Source: Streptomyces sp. NBC_00554
GTDB taxonomy: Bacteria; Actinomycetota; Actinomycetes; Streptomycetales; Streptomycetaceae
NCBI RefSeq assembly: GCF_041431135.1
Contig: NZ_CP107799.1
Coordinates: 6,758,001-6,822,000, forward strand
Direction of reading: 5' to 3'
DNA: 64,000 nt
Part shown: in pieces, positions 16,940 to 25,721 of the stretch
How positions within the stretch are numbered: the stretch's first letter is position 1
Layout of the letters: the number at the start of each line of letters is the position of its first letter
Notes under the pieces: generated by a model
The model's input: only the letters and a program-made list of their open reading frames with translations
Databases searched by the model: none
What the model was told of the DNA's origin: nothing
Made by a program: the position numbers and the translations under genes

Positions 16940-17635
16940 GTGCTGCCAGGATGGGGACGAAACGGTCGTGCACTTCCGGTTTCCCGGATCCTGGGCACCC
17001 GTACCGCATGGACCACGGTCGGCGACGGCGAGTTCTTCTGCCCGGGCTGCGGAGGCGACCGCAACTTCCAGCGGCTCACCGGCCGGCGACGCTTCACCTG
17101 CCTCGGCGTTCCCGTTCTCCCGCGCGGCGAGACCGGGCCCGTCGTCGAATGCGCCGCCTGCAGCCACCACTTCGGCGCCGACGTCCTCGACCACCCCACC
17201 ACCACCCGCTTCTCCGCGATGCTCCGCGACGCCGTCCACACGGTCGCCCTCGCCGTGCTCGCCGCGGACGGCCACTGCGCCCGTACGTCCCTGGAGACCG
17301 CCGCCTCGGCCGTCCGCTCGGCCGGCTTCGACGACTGCACCGAGGACCAGCTCGGCGCGCTCGTCGAGGCGCTCGCCGCGGACACCGGGCGCGTCCTCGG
17401 GGAGCCGTGCGGCGCGAGCCTGGCCATAGAGCTCCATGAGGCCCTGGACCCGCTCGCCCCGCACCTCGCCCCCACGGGCCGGGAGGCGATCCTCCTCCAG
17501 GGGGCGCGCATCGCGCTGGCCGACGGGCCGTACACGCCCGCCGAGCGGGAGGTCCTGGCGACGGTGGGCGCGGCGCTGACCATCTGCTCGGACGATGTGA
17601 CACGGCTGCTGGCGGCCGCGCGTACACCGTCGTAA
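16940..17635 (+). CDS. TerB-like protein with N-terminal zinc ribbon
   Basis: About 231 residues. GTG 16940 follows GGAGG by nine bases. The N-terminal part has FFCPGCGGDRN and VECAACSHHFG, two Cys pairs that fit a zinc ribbon. The rest is alpha-helical and resembles a TerB (tellurite-resistance B) domain: AMLRDAVHTVALAVLAADGHCARTSLE and a repeat-like ALADGPYTPAEREVLATVG, each holding the acidic A-x-D-G turn. Exact role unknown; TerB-like proteins are linked to stress responses and metal handling. It stands alone after leuA. Confidence 0.7.
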   Translation: MLPGWGRNGRALPVSRILGTRTAWTTVGDGEFFCPGCGGDRNFQRLTGRRRFTCLGVPVLPRGETGPVVECAACSHHFGADVLDHPTTTRFSAMLRDAVHTVALAVLAADGHCARTSLETAASAVRSAGFDDCTEDQLGALVEALAADTGRVLGEPCGASLAIELHEALDPLAPHLAPTGREAILLQGARIALADGPYTPAEREVLATVGAALTICSDDVTRLLAAARTPS

Positions 17636-17783
17636 TCCTCCCCGTACTCCCGGGGGAGTAGTCCGGCCGTCGGGCCACCCGCGGCGGTATCCCCGAACTC
17701 GCCCTCCCGCGCGACGAATCCGGTTCTCCGCGCCGGAAGTCTGGTGTGTGTCCAGACAACCGTCCAGGAGGGGGGACCCCGCC

Positions 17784-19913
17784 ATGGGGCCCGGAAACAC
17801 AACCACGCGTACGCGGCGAAGGGCCGTGCCCTGGGCGCTGCTCGGGCTCTGGGTGGCGCTGCTCGCCTTCGTCGCGCCGTTCGCCTCCAAGTTGGCAGAC
17901 GTGCAGCACGACCGGGCCGTGGACTACCTGCCGGCGAGTGCGGACTCCACCCAAGTGGCCAAGATCCAGGATCAGTTGCCCGGCGGAGAGACCACCCAGA
18001 TGGTCGTCGTCTACCACCGTGACGGCGGGCTGACCGTCGCGGACAGGACGACGGCCGCCGACCAGATCGGCGAGATCGCCAGCGCGCACCCGCTCGCCGC
18101 GCAGCCGGAGGGCATCCCGTCCAAGGACGGCACCACCCTGATGTACCCGGTGGCCAGCACCGAGCCCGGCACGGACGAGAAGGCACGCGACCAACTCGTC
18201 AACGACGTACGGGACATCGCGAAGAGCGAGGACGGACTGAGCGTCGAGGTCGGCGGCGAGGGTGCGTTCGCCACCGACGCGAGCGAGGTCTACAACTCGC
18301 TCGGCGGACCCCTGCTCTACACCACCGCCGCGGTCGTGGCACTCCTGCTGATCCTCATCTACCGCAGTCCCTTCCTGTGGCTGGTGCCGCTCGCTGTCGC
18401 AGGCCTGGCCGACTACCTGTCGATGGGGGTCGCCTACGGGCTGAACCAGGGGTTCGGGACATCCGTGACCGGCCAGAGCTCCGCCATCATGACGATCCTC
18501 GTCTTCGGCGCCGGCACCGACTACGCGCTGCTGCTGATCTCCCGGTACCGCGAGGAACTGCGGCGCATCGAGCGGCCGTACGACGCGATGGTCGCCGCAC
18601 TGCGCGGGTGCGGACCGGCCGTACTCGCCTCGTCCGGAACGGTCGCCGCGGGCCTGTTCTGCCTGCTCGCCGCCGACCTCAACTCCATCCGGGGTATGGG
18701 CCCGCTCGGTACCGTCGGCATCCTGTGCGCGCTGGTCGCCATGATGACCCTGCTGCCCGCGATCCTCGTCCTGCTGGGCCGCCGCGTCTTCTGGCCGCTC
18801 GTCCCGCGCTACGGCAGCACCCCCAAGGTCCGCCGGTCGCTGTTCGCCGCGATGGGCAGCTCCGCAGGCCGCCGGCCGCTGACGGTCCTCGCGGGCGGCG
18901 CGGTCCTCCTCGGCGCACTGGCGCTCGGCGCGCTGAACCTGCCCGGCAGCCTGAAGCTGGAGGACTCCTTCACCAGCAAGCCCGACGCGGTCGCCGCCAT
19001 GGAGACCCTCGGCAAGGCCTACCCGGGGTTCGGCACCCAGCCCATCACCGTCATCGCCCCCACCGACCGTGCCGACGCCGCCCTGGCCGAGGCCCAGGAC
19101 ACCCCGGGCGTCGACAGTGCGACCCGCGGCCGCAGTGGATGGGGGTCCCCCCGCTCGAGCGAAGCCGAGAGTGGGGGAGGCTGGACCGAGATCACCGTCA
19201 CCGCCGCCTCCGCACCCCAGTCGGCGGGGGAGACCGCCACCATCAAGGACCTGCGCGACCGCCTCGACGGCTCCTACGTCGGCGGGGCGAGCGCCGAGCA
19301 GCTGGACCTTGCGGACACCAACGCCCGTGACCGGATGGTCGTCGTACCGCTCGTCCTCGTCTTCGTCCTGCTGATCCTGATCGCCCTGCTGCGGTCGATC
19401 GTCGCGCCGCTGATCCTGGTGGCGGCCGTGGCGGCGGTGTGGGGCGCGGCACTCGGTATCGGCGGACTGGTCTTCGGCCCGGTCTTCGGTTTCGAGGGCA
19501 CGGACCCGGGCCTGGGCCTGCTGTCCTTCGTCTTCCTGGTGGCGCTCGGTGTCGACTACGGCATCTTCCTGATGCACCGCATGCGGGAGGAGTCCCTCAA
19601 GGGCACCGAACCGGTACAGGCCGCGCTGATCGCGCTGCGCACGACGGGCGGGGTGATCGCGTCGGCAGGGCTGGTCCTCGCGGCGACGTTCGCGGTGCTG
19701 ATGAACATGCCGATGGTCCAACTCGTTGAGATGGGCTTCGTGATCGCGGTCGGTGTCCTGCTGGACACCTTCCTCGTCCGCACCTACCTGGTCACCAGCG
19801 CGAGCGTGGCGCTGCGGCGCAAGGTGTGGTGGCCGGGCGCGCTGTCGAAGCAACCGGCCGCGGGGAGCCGGGAGCTGCCCGAGCCGGTCACGGAGACCGT
19901 GGGAATGCGCTGA
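17784..19913 (+). CDS. MMPL family exporter
   Basis: About 709 residues with two sets of membrane helices and two extracytoplasmic domains, the layout of MMPL/RND lipid and drug exporters. The conserved membrane motif GAGTDYALLLISRYREEL in the first half is mirrored by ALGVDYGIFLMHRMREES in the second; these carry the proton-relay D-Y pairs. ATG 17784 follows AGGAGGGGGG; the ATG at 17748 is weaker. The second extracytoplasmic domain contains an in-frame 46-base palindromic insertion (19138-19183). A sensor kinase and regulator lie directly downstream and may respond to the same compounds. Confidence 0.93.
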   Translation: MGPGNTTTRTRRRAVPWALLGLWVALLAFVAPFASKLADVQHDRAVDYLPASADSTQVAKIQDQLPGGETTQMVVVYHRDGGLTVADRTTAADQIGEIASAHPLAAQPEGIPSKDGTTLMYPVASTEPGTDEKARDQLVNDVRDIAKSEDGLSVEVGGEGAFATDASEVYNSLGGPLLYTTAAVVALLLILIYRSPFLWLVPLAVAGLADYLSMGVAYGLNQGFGTSVTGQSSAIMTILVFGAGTDYALLLISRYREELRRIERPYDAMVAALRGCGPAVLASSGTVAAGLFCLLAADLNSIRGMGPLGTVGILCALVAMMTLLPAILVLLGRRVFWPLVPRYGSTPKVRRSLFAAMGSSAGRRPLTVLAGGAVLLGALALGALNLPGSLKLEDSFTSKPDAVAAMETLGKAYPGFGTQPITVIAPTDRADAALAEAQDTPGVDSATRGRSGWGSPRSSEAESGGGWTEITVTAASAPQSAGETATIKDLRDRLDGSYVGGASAEQLDLADTNARDRMVVVPLVLVFVLLILIALLRSIVAPLILVAAVAAVWGAALGIGGLVFGPVFGFEGTDPGLGLLSFVFLVALGVDYGIFLMHRMREESLKGTEPVQAALIALRTTGGVIASAGLVLAATFAVLMNMPMVQLVEMGFVIAVGVLLDTFLVRTYLVTSASVALRRKVWWPGALSKQPAAGSRELPEPVTETVGMR
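19138..19183 (+). repeat. Palindromic repeat inserted in frame in the MMPL gene
   Basis: The stretch reads GGGGGTCCCCCCGCTCGAGC, then GAAGCCGAGAGTGGGGGAGG. TCCCCC..CTC pairs with GAG..GGGGGA around a short loop. It adds about 15 residues (GWGSPRSSEAESGGGW) to an otherwise ordinary extracytoplasmic domain. I recall the same motif recurring in many Streptomyces genes and intergenic regions. Confidence 0.75.
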
Positions 19914-19987
19914 ACCGGACGCGGGACAGCCGGCCGGACCTCCGGGCTCACGCCCAGGGGGTCCGGCCTCCGGTCGGATCGGCGAGG

Positions 19988-21334
19988 ATGGAGCACGTGT
20001 TGACCACCAGGGAACATCTCGGCCGCCGCGGCAAACGGCTTGCCCGGCCCGCCCGGCGCGACTGGCTCTTCGCGGTGGGGACCGGCCTGGCGTCGATCCC
20101 GCTGACGTTCGTGGCGCAGGGCGACAACGCACACACGCCGGACGTCCTCGGCTGGACGCTGTTCGGTCTTTCGGCGCTGACGCTCGCTTGGCGGCGGCAC
20201 TATCCGATGGGCGCGCTCCTCGTGCTCATCGTCGTGGAGGGCACCTACCACGTACTGGGAAACGCCCACTCCGGGCTGATCGCGGTGACGATCGTCGCCA
20301 TCTACTCGCTCGCGGTGGCCGGGCCGCGGCGCCGGACCCTGGCCGTGGTGCCGACCCTGCTCGGCTTGAGCGTGATCATGCTCACCAGCATCAATCCGGA
20401 ACGGGGCATCGAGCTGCTGCGCATCTCCGGCTGGATCCTGGCGTGTGCGATCACGGGTGAAGCGGTCCGCGTGCACCGCAACTACATCGGCGCCGTCGTC
20501 GAACGCGCCGAACGCGCCGAACGCACCCGCGAGGAGGAGGCCCGCCGCCGCGTCGCCGAGGAACGCCTGCGCATCGCCCGCGACCTGCACGACCTGCTCG
20601 CCCACACCATCACCCTGATCGGCGTGCAGACGTCCGTCGCCGCACACGTCCTGGCCGCCGACCCCGACCGCCTCGACCGCGAGGCCGTCGCCAAGGCCCT
20701 CGACGACATCTCCGGCACCTGCCGCAGCGCACGCGGCGAACTGCGCGCCACCCTGGAGGTGCTCCGAGAGTCCCAGTACGGGGGAGACCGGCGCGGTCCG
20801 CTGCCCGGCCTCGACGGAGTGCCGGACCTGGCGAAGGCGGCCCGGCTCTCCGGCGCCGAGGTCGAGTTGTCCGTACACGCCGACGACGTCCCGCCCGCGG
20901 TCGGCGCCGCCGCCTACCGGATCGTCCAGGAGGCACTCACCAACGCGGTACGACACGGAGGCCCCGACGTGCCGGTGCGCGTGGACCTGCGCGCCGAGGG
21001 CGGCACGCTCCGGGTGACGGTCACCGACGAGGGTGCGGGCGACACGGGCGGCACCACCCCCGGGTTCGGGCTAGTGGGGATGCGGGAGCGGGCTCGCAGC
21101 GTGGGAGGGACGGTGGAGGCGGGGGTACGGGGAGAGGGCGGATTCGAGGTGGTCGCGGTGCTGCCGCTGGGGGGCGCCGTTGCTGCCTTGCCCGCGCAGA
21201 ATTCTGTACGTGAAGCAGAGGCCGTCCATGAATCAGCGGCCGTACGTGAGTCTGACGTCGTACGTGAAGCAGAACCCGTCCGTGCGGTAGAGGCCGTGCG
21301 TGAAGCCGAATTCGACCGAGGCGAGCTCCGATGA
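19988..21334 (+). CDS. Two-component sensor histidine kinase (NarL type)
   Basis: About 448 residues. Four to six N-terminal membrane helices (residues about 25-165) precede a HisKA_3 dimerisation domain with the phospho-acceptor in RIARDLHDLLAHTITLIGV. An HATPase domain follows with N-box EALTNAVRHGG and G-box DEGAG...PGFGLVGMRERA. The last 40 residues form a degenerate V-R-E-A-E-x-V repeat. ATG 19988 is used; GTG 19997 or TTG 20000 have better spacing to GGAG. Its stop overlaps the response regulator start. Confidence 0.9.
   Translation: MEHVLTTREHLGRRGKRLARPARRDWLFAVGTGLASIPLTFVAQGDNAHTPDVLGWTLFGLSALTLAWRRHYPMGALLVLIVVEGTYHVLGNAHSGLIAVTIVAIYSLAVAGPRRRTLAVVPTLLGLSVIMLTSINPERGIELLRISGWILACAITGEAVRVHRNYIGAVVERAERAERTREEEARRRVAEERLRIARDLHDLLAHTITLIGVQTSVAAHVLAADPDRLDREAVAKALDDISGTCRSARGELRATLEVLRESQYGGDRRGPLPGLDGVPDLAKAARLSGAEVELSVHADDVPPAVGAAAYRIVQEALTNAVRHGGPDVPVRVDLRAEGGTLRVTVTDEGAGDTGGTTPGFGLVGMRERARSVGGTVEAGVRGEGGFEVVAVLPLGGAVAALPAQNSVREAEAVHESAAVRESDVVREAEPVRAVEAVREAEFDRGELR
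21204..21315 (+). repeat. Degenerate ~21-bp tandem repeat at 3' end of the kinase gene
   Basis: Units of the type GTACGTGAAGCAGAGGCCGTC recur about five times with changes. They encode an acidic/basic tail (VREAEAV, VHESAAV, VRESDVV, VREAEPV, VRAVEAV, VREAEFD) that lies beyond the ATPase domain. Confidence 0.7.
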
Positions 21335-21993
21335 CCATCCGTGTAGTCCTCGCCGATGACCAGACCCTCGTGCGGGCCGCGTTCGCGATGCTCGTCGAGT
21401 CGGCGCGGGACATGGCGGTCGTCGGGCAGGCAGCCACCGGCCGGGAAGCGGTGGAGCTGGCCCGCAGCGCACGGGCGGATCTGATCGTCATGGACATCCG
21501 CATGCCCGACCTGGACGGCATCGAGGCAACCCGGCTCATCGCCGCCGACGCGGACCTGGCCGGCGTCAGGGTCCTGGTCCTGACCACGTACGACACCGAC
21601 GAGCACATCGCGGAGGCCCTGCGCGCGGGCGCCTCCGGCTTCCTGGTGAAGGACACCAGGCCCGCCGAACTCCTCGACGCGATCCGCACGGTGGCAGCCG
21701 GTGAGTCCCTGCTCTCGCCGGGCCCGACCGCCCGGCTGATCGCCCGCTTCCTGCGCAGCCCTTCGGCCCCCGCGACGGGCGGCCCCGAGTGCCTCTCCGA
21801 GCGCGAGCGCCAAGTGCTGACGCTGGTCGCCCGCGGCCTCAACAACACCGAGATAGCAGAGGCGTTGGGGCTGAGCCCACTCACCGCGAAGACCCACGTG
21901 AGCCGCATCATGGGCAAGCTGGGTGCCCGTGACCGGGCCCAGCTGGTGATCGTGGCGTACGAGTCGGGGCTCGTCGCGCCGGGCGCTTGCTGA
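21331..21993 (+). CDS. LuxR/NarL family response regulator
   Basis: 220 residues. The receiver domain has the acidic pair in VVLADDQTLV, phospho-acceptor aspartate in DLIVMDIRMPDLDG and conserved lysine in GFLVKDTRPAEL. The C-terminal LuxR helix-turn-helix is LSERERQVLTLVARGLNNTEIAEALGLSPLTAKTHVSRIMGKLGARDRAQ. ATG 21331 overlaps the kinase stop (ATGA). With the kinase and the MMPL gene immediately upstream, it probably senses envelope stress or a transported compound. Confidence 0.95.
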   Translation: MTIRVVLADDQTLVRAAFAMLVESARDMAVVGQAATGREAVELARSARADLIVMDIRMPDLDGIEATRLIAADADLAGVRVLVLTTYDTDEHIAEALRAGASGFLVKDTRPAELLDAIRTVAAGESLLSPGPTARLIARFLRSPSAPATGGPECLSERERQVLTLVARGLNNTEIAEALGLSPLTAKTHVSRIMGKLGARDRAQLVIVAYESGLVAPGAC

Positions 21994-22109
21994 GCTGACG
22001 GCACGTCAATACGGCGTACGGGCAGGCGTATCTCGGGGCTCCTCGGGGCAGATTAGTTTCGGCTGGACATCCCATGTCCTACGTCCCATGTCCGCTCTTC
22101 GATGACTGC

Positions 22110-22193
22110 TGTCCGCTGTCCGCTGTCCGCTGTCCGTCATCCGTCATCCGTCATCCGTCATCCGTTGTCTGTCGCCCGTCGTCTGTCGTCCGT
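22110..22193 (+). repeat. Heptanucleotide tandem array before the sialidase gene
   Basis: Twelve consecutive 7-base units: TGTCCGC three times, TGTCCGT once, CATCCGT four times, then TGTCTGT, CGCCCGT, CGTCTGT and CGTCCGT. The array ends 18 bases before the sialidase ATG, just upstream of its AGGGAG ribosome site. Confidence 0.9.
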
Positions 22194-22211
22194 CGCAGTT
22201 CAGGGAGCGCC

Positions 22212-23426
22212 ATGACCGTCATGAGCCGTCCGGCCGCGTTCGCGGCAGCCACCGCACTCCTCACGGCCGTCGCCGGCCTCGGTACCGGCACCGCGTCCGC
22301 CGGTCCGCTGTCCTCGCAGGACTGCACCTCCTCCGTGCCGTACACCGCGGGCCAGGGCGGCTACGACACGTACCGCATCCCGGCCACGGTCACGACCCCC
22401 GCCCGCACGCTGCTCGCCTTCGCCGAGGGGCGGCACAACGGCGCGGGCGACAGCGGCAGCATCGACGTCGTCGTCAGACGTTCCTACGACAACGGCTGTA
22501 CGTGGGGTGCGCTGCGGGTCGTCGCGTCCGGGAACGGGGACACCCGGGGCAACCCGGCGCCGGTCGTGGACCCGCGCACCGGCCGGATCGTGCTCGTCAC
22601 GTCGTACAACAGCGGGGCCGTGACCGAGGGTCAGATCATGCGGGGCGAGGTCACTCCGGCACAGAGCCGGCGCGTCTTCGTACAGACGAGCCTCGACGAC
22701 GGGCTCAGCTTCTCCGCTCCCCGTGACATCACGGCGGAGGTGAAGCTGCCGAACTGGCGGTGGTACGCCACCGGGCCCGGGCACGCGGTCGCCCTGCGGC
22801 ACGGGCCGCATGCCGGGCGCCTGGTGGTCGCCGCCAATCACTCCGCCGCGCCGGGTGCCGGGTCCGCCGACACCGGGCAGGAGCCCAAGTACTACGGCGC
22901 CCACGCCATCTTCAGCGACGACGGTGGGCTGACCTGGGCGCTCGGCTTCGTCGACGACTCCTACGACGGTGTCGACAACGCGAACGAGTCCATCGCGGCC
23001 GAACTTCCCGACGGGCGGATCTACTTCAGCTCCCGTGACCAGAACGGCACGAGTGCCGGCAACCGGCTCGACTCCTACTCCAGCGACGGCGCGGAGACGC
23101 TGGACCGCCGGTACAGGGTCCAGCCCTCTCTGGACGATGTCCCTGTCGTCCAGGGCAGCGTCCTTCAGTTGCGGGGCTCGGGTGCGGGGCTGCTCTTCTC
23201 CGGGCCGTCCGTTCCCACCGCGCGCCAGTCCATGGCGATCTGGCGCAGCACGAACGGGGGTCTGACGTTCACCAAGGTGGTCACGCTGTCGCAGCAGCGG
23301 GCCGCGTACTCCGACCTCGTGCAGCTCGGGACCAGTCGAGTGGGGGTCCTCTACGAGACGGGTTCGACGGGGACGTACGAGAGGATCGAGTTCCGCCGGG
23401 TGCGGGTGGCTGACCTGCGGGGGTAG
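22212..23426 (+). CDS. Secreted exo-alpha-sialidase (GH33)
   Basis: About 404 residues. The N terminus is a Sec signal peptide (MSRPAAFAAATALLTAVAGLGTGTASAG). Sialidase features follow: the YRIPA motif with the catalytic-triad arginine, a D/E-rich FAEGRHNGAGDSG loop, and Asp boxes SYDNGCTWG, SLDDGLSFS, SDDGGLTWA and a degenerate STNGGLTF. It would release terminal sialic acids outside the cell. ATG 22212 follows AGGGAGCGCC; the frame is open further upstream but only through the heptamer array. A lyase-family enzyme and an ABC importer stand opposite across the inverted repeat. Confidence 0.9.
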   Translation: MTVMSRPAAFAAATALLTAVAGLGTGTASAGPLSSQDCTSSVPYTAGQGGYDTYRIPATVTTPARTLLAFAEGRHNGAGDSGSIDVVVRRSYDNGCTWGALRVVASGNGDTRGNPAPVVDPRTGRIVLVTSYNSGAVTEGQIMRGEVTPAQSRRVFVQTSLDDGLSFSAPRDITAEVKLPNWRWYATGPGHAVALRHGPHAGRLVVAANHSAAPGAGSADTGQEPKYYGAHAIFSDDGGLTWALGFVDDSYDGVDNANESIAAELPDGRIYFSSRDQNGTSAGNRLDSYSSDGAETLDRRYRVQPSLDDVPVVQGSVLQLRGSGAGLLFSGPSVPTARQSMAIWRSTNGGLTFTKVVTLSQQRAAYSDLVQLGTSRVGVLYETGSTGTYERIEFRRVRVADLRG

Positions 23427-23429
23427 TGA

Positions 23430-23699
23430 GTTTTTCGCCCCCTCCGCCCCTACCCGTCCCTTGTCCCTGGGGCTCCGCCCCAGACCCCGCCAAGGGGCTC
23501 CGCCCCCTGGACCCCCGCTCCTCAAACGCCGGAGGGGCTGAATCTTTCCCCGGCTGGCGCTGAAGTCTTTCGCCCTGGCCGGGGAAGATCTTTCAGCCTG
23601 TCCGGCGTTTGAGGACGAGGCCGTCCAGGCCGAAAGCGGGGGTCTGGGGGCGGCAGCCCCCAGGTACGGGTCGGGTAGGGGCGGAGGGGGCGAAAACCC
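23430..23699. repeat. Composite inverted repeat between convergent genes (copy 2)
   Basis: A 270-base nested palindrome fills the gap between the sialidase and the lyase-family gene. Outer arms TTTTTCGCCCCCTCCGCCCC and GGGGCGGAGGGGGCGAAAA match copy 1. Inner arms CTCAAACGCCGGAG and CCGGCGTTTGAGGA flank an extra insert with its own hairpin (CTTTCCCCGGC / GCCGGGGAAG). Probably a bidirectional terminator. Confidence 0.85.
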
Positions 23700-23700
23700 C

Positions 23701-24636
23701 CTACAGCAACCCCGCCGCCGCCAGATACTTCCCCACCCGCTCAACCTCCCCCTCCGACAACGCAACCTGCGGCTCCGCCGTGACCGGACAGTCGATGACC
23801 CCCCGCAGATACAGCCCCGCCTTGAAGGCTCCGAGCCCGGCGGAACTACCCCCCATCCGCGCCGGATCCCCAACCCCCACGATCCCGAACAACGCACACA
23901 ACCGTTCCTGCTCGGCCCGAGCACGCCCCCAGTCCCCGTCCCGGCAGAGCCGGTACAGCCGCACGTACCCCTCGGGGTCGACATTCGCCAGCCCGGGCAC
24001 GACCCCGTCGGCCCCCAGCGCGAGCGCGGAGTCGACGACGAGCTCGGACCCGGTCAGCACACTGAAGCCGGTGATGCCGGGATGCGAGCGGGCGCCCATG
24101 ACGACGGAGCGGAAGCCTGCCAGGTCCCCGCTGGAGTCCTTGAGGCCGGCGAGGACACCGTCGGCGGCGAGTTCGAGCACCAGCTCGGGGCTCAGCTTGG
24201 TGTGGACGGACATCGGAAGGTCGTAGGCGAAGACGGGCAGGGGCGAGCGTGCGGCGAGGACGCGGAAGTGGCGGGCGATCTCGGCGGGGTGGGTGCGGGT
24301 GTAGAAGGGGGCGGTCACCACGACCGCGTCGGCGCCGGCCGAGGCCGCGTACTCCACGTGGTCCAGCACCCGCGGCGTCGTCATGTCGATCGCCCCGGCA
24401 AGCACGGGAAGCTGCCCGCCGACGTGCGAGACGACGGTGGAGACGACGAGCCGCCGGTGCGCGTCCGTGAGATACGCGGCCTCGGAGGAGGAGCCGAGCA
24501 CGAACAGACCGTGCACCCCGCCCTCCACCAGGTGGTCCACGAGCCTGATGAGGGAGGGGACGTCCACCTCGCGGGCCGGTGTCAGGGGCGTGCAGACGGG
24601 CGGAACGACACCGGCCAGCGGGGTGGGGATCGACAT
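23701..24636 (-). CDS. Dihydrodipicolinate synthase/N-acetylneuraminate lyase family protein
   Basis: About 311 residues of TIM-barrel aldolase. Residues resembling the substrate carboxylate loop are FVLGSSSEAAYL (usual GTTGE/GSSGE), the catalytic tyrosine is in VFAYDLPMSVH and the Schiff-base lysine in AGLKDSSGDL. The family includes DapA, NanA and several sugar-acid lyases. Linkage to a sialidase and an importer argues for a NanA-like lyase rather than lysine synthesis, but this is inference. ATG 24636 follows AGGGAG and overlaps the upstream ATPase stop by one base (TGATG). It is the last gene of the operon. Confidence 0.85.
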   Translation of the reverse strand: MSIPTPLAGVVPPVCTPLTPAREVDVPSLIRLVDHLVEGGVHGLFVLGSSSEAAYLTDAHRRLVVSTVVSHVGGQLPVLAGAIDMTTPRVLDHVEYAASAGADAVVVTAPFYTRTHPAEIARHFRVLAARSPLPVFAYDLPMSVHTKLSPELVLELAADGVLAGLKDSSGDLAGFRSVVMGARSHPGITGFSVLTGSELVVDSALALGADGVVPGLANVDPEGYVRLYRLCRDGDWGRARAEQERLCALFGIVGVGDPARMGGSSAGLGAFKAGLYLRGVIDCPVTAEPQVALSEGEVERVGKYLAAAGLL

Positions 24637-25721
24637 CAAGGCTCCCTGGTGTGCTCGAGCGGGACGTCGGCCGTGGCGGCGGCCGGCGAGGCGGACAGCG
24701 CCTGCGTGACCAGGTCGCGCGTCGACTGACCCTCCTGCACAGGATGGTGGCACCGGTAACGGTGATCGGGGTGCGACGCGGCCGTGAAGTCCGGCATGGC
24801 ACCCGCGCACACCGCGTCCGCCTTCCAGCAGCGGGTACGGAAGGGGCAGCCGGACGGCGGGCGGGTGGCCGAGGGGACGGGTCCCACCAGGGGGATGGGG
24901 TCGATGGGGTCGAGGAGGCCGGGGGCGGCTGAGAAGAGGGCCCGGGTGTACGGGTGCCGGGAGCTGTCGGTGACCTCGTGGGCCGGGGACTCCTCGACGA
25001 TCCGGCCGAGGTACATCGTGATCACCCGGTCGCTCATCCTGCGTACCGTCTGGATGTCGTGCGAGACGAAGACGAGGGCGAGGCCCAGGCGTTCCTTGAG
25101 GTCCAGGAGGAGGTTGAGGATCTGGGCGCGGACCGACACGTCAAGGGCGCTCGTGGGCTCGTCGGCCACGACGAGGTCGGGGTCGAGGGCGAGGGCGCGG
25201 GCGATGGCGACGCGCTGGCGCTGGCCGCCGGAGAGCTGGCCCGGCAGGCCCTCGGCCAGGACGCGGGGCAGGCCGACCAGCTCCATCAGCTCCTTGACCC
25301 GCTCCTCGCGCCGGGCCGGCGTACCGCGCTTGTGGACGTCGAGGGGGTCCCGCAGGATCTGCCGGACCGTCAGCCGCCGGTTCAGCGCCGTCGACGGGTC
25401 CTGGAAGATCATGCCGGTGCTGCCGCCGACGGCCGTACGCCGTTCGGTGGGCGGCAGCGACCACAGGTCCCGGCCGCCGAACGTCACCGTGCCGGACGTC
25501 GGCCGCTGCACCCCCACCAGCACCTTGGCGAGTGTCGACTTGCCGCAGCCGGACTCACCGACGACGCCGACCGTCTCGCCGGGCGCGATGGTGAGGTCGG
25601 CGCCGGTGAGGGCGTACACCCGGTCGCGGGAGAAGAGGCCCCCGGTGCGGGCCTTGTGGACGACGTGGGCGTCGGCGAGTGTCACCAGCGCGTTCAGCTC
25701 GCCGTTCAATTCACCCTTCAA
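24636..25721 (-). CDS. Peptide-family ABC transporter ATPase (DppF/OppF type)
   Basis: About 361 residues. Walker A is GESGCGKS, signature LSGGQRQRVAIARAL, Walker B LVVADEPTSALD. The C-terminal oligopeptide-transport domain has the Cys cluster SGCPFRTRCWKADAVCAG. The likely start is TTG 25721, overlapping the preceding stop (TTGA) with GAGG seven bases upstream; a later GTG before TLADAHVVHK is possible. It pairs with the ATPase half of the upstream fusion to power one importer. Confidence 0.88.
   Translation of the reverse strand: MKGELNGELNALVTLADAHVVHKARTGGLFSRDRVYALTGADLTIAPGETVGVVGESGCGKSTLAKVLVGVQRPTSGTVTFGGRDLWSLPPTERRTAVGGSTGMIFQDPSTALNRRLTVRQILRDPLDVHKRGTPARREERVKELMELVGLPRVLAEGLPGQLSGGQRQRVAIARALALDPDLVVADEPTSALDVSVRAQILNLLLDLKERLGLALVFVSHDIQTVRRMSDRVITMYLGRIVEESPAHEVTDSSRHPYTRALFSAAPGLLDPIDPIPLVGPVPSATRPPSGCPFRTRCWKADAVCAGAMPDFTAASHPDHRYRCHHPVQEGQSTRDLVTQALSASPAAATADVPLEHTREP

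Noticed and set aside
17094..20132. A 1012-codon open frame on the minus strand opposite the MMPL gene
   Set aside because: Shadow frame caused by high third-position GC; the protein is rich in Arg, Asp, Gly and Gln without domains, while the plus strand encodes a clear exporter.
22110..22193. Possible CRISPR array
   Set aside because: Units are only 7 bases and contiguous, with no spacers and no cas genes.
22074..22211. Longer sialidase start through the heptamer array
   Set aside because: The added residues are encoded by the tandem repeat and precede the signal peptide; ATG 22212 has its own ribosome site.
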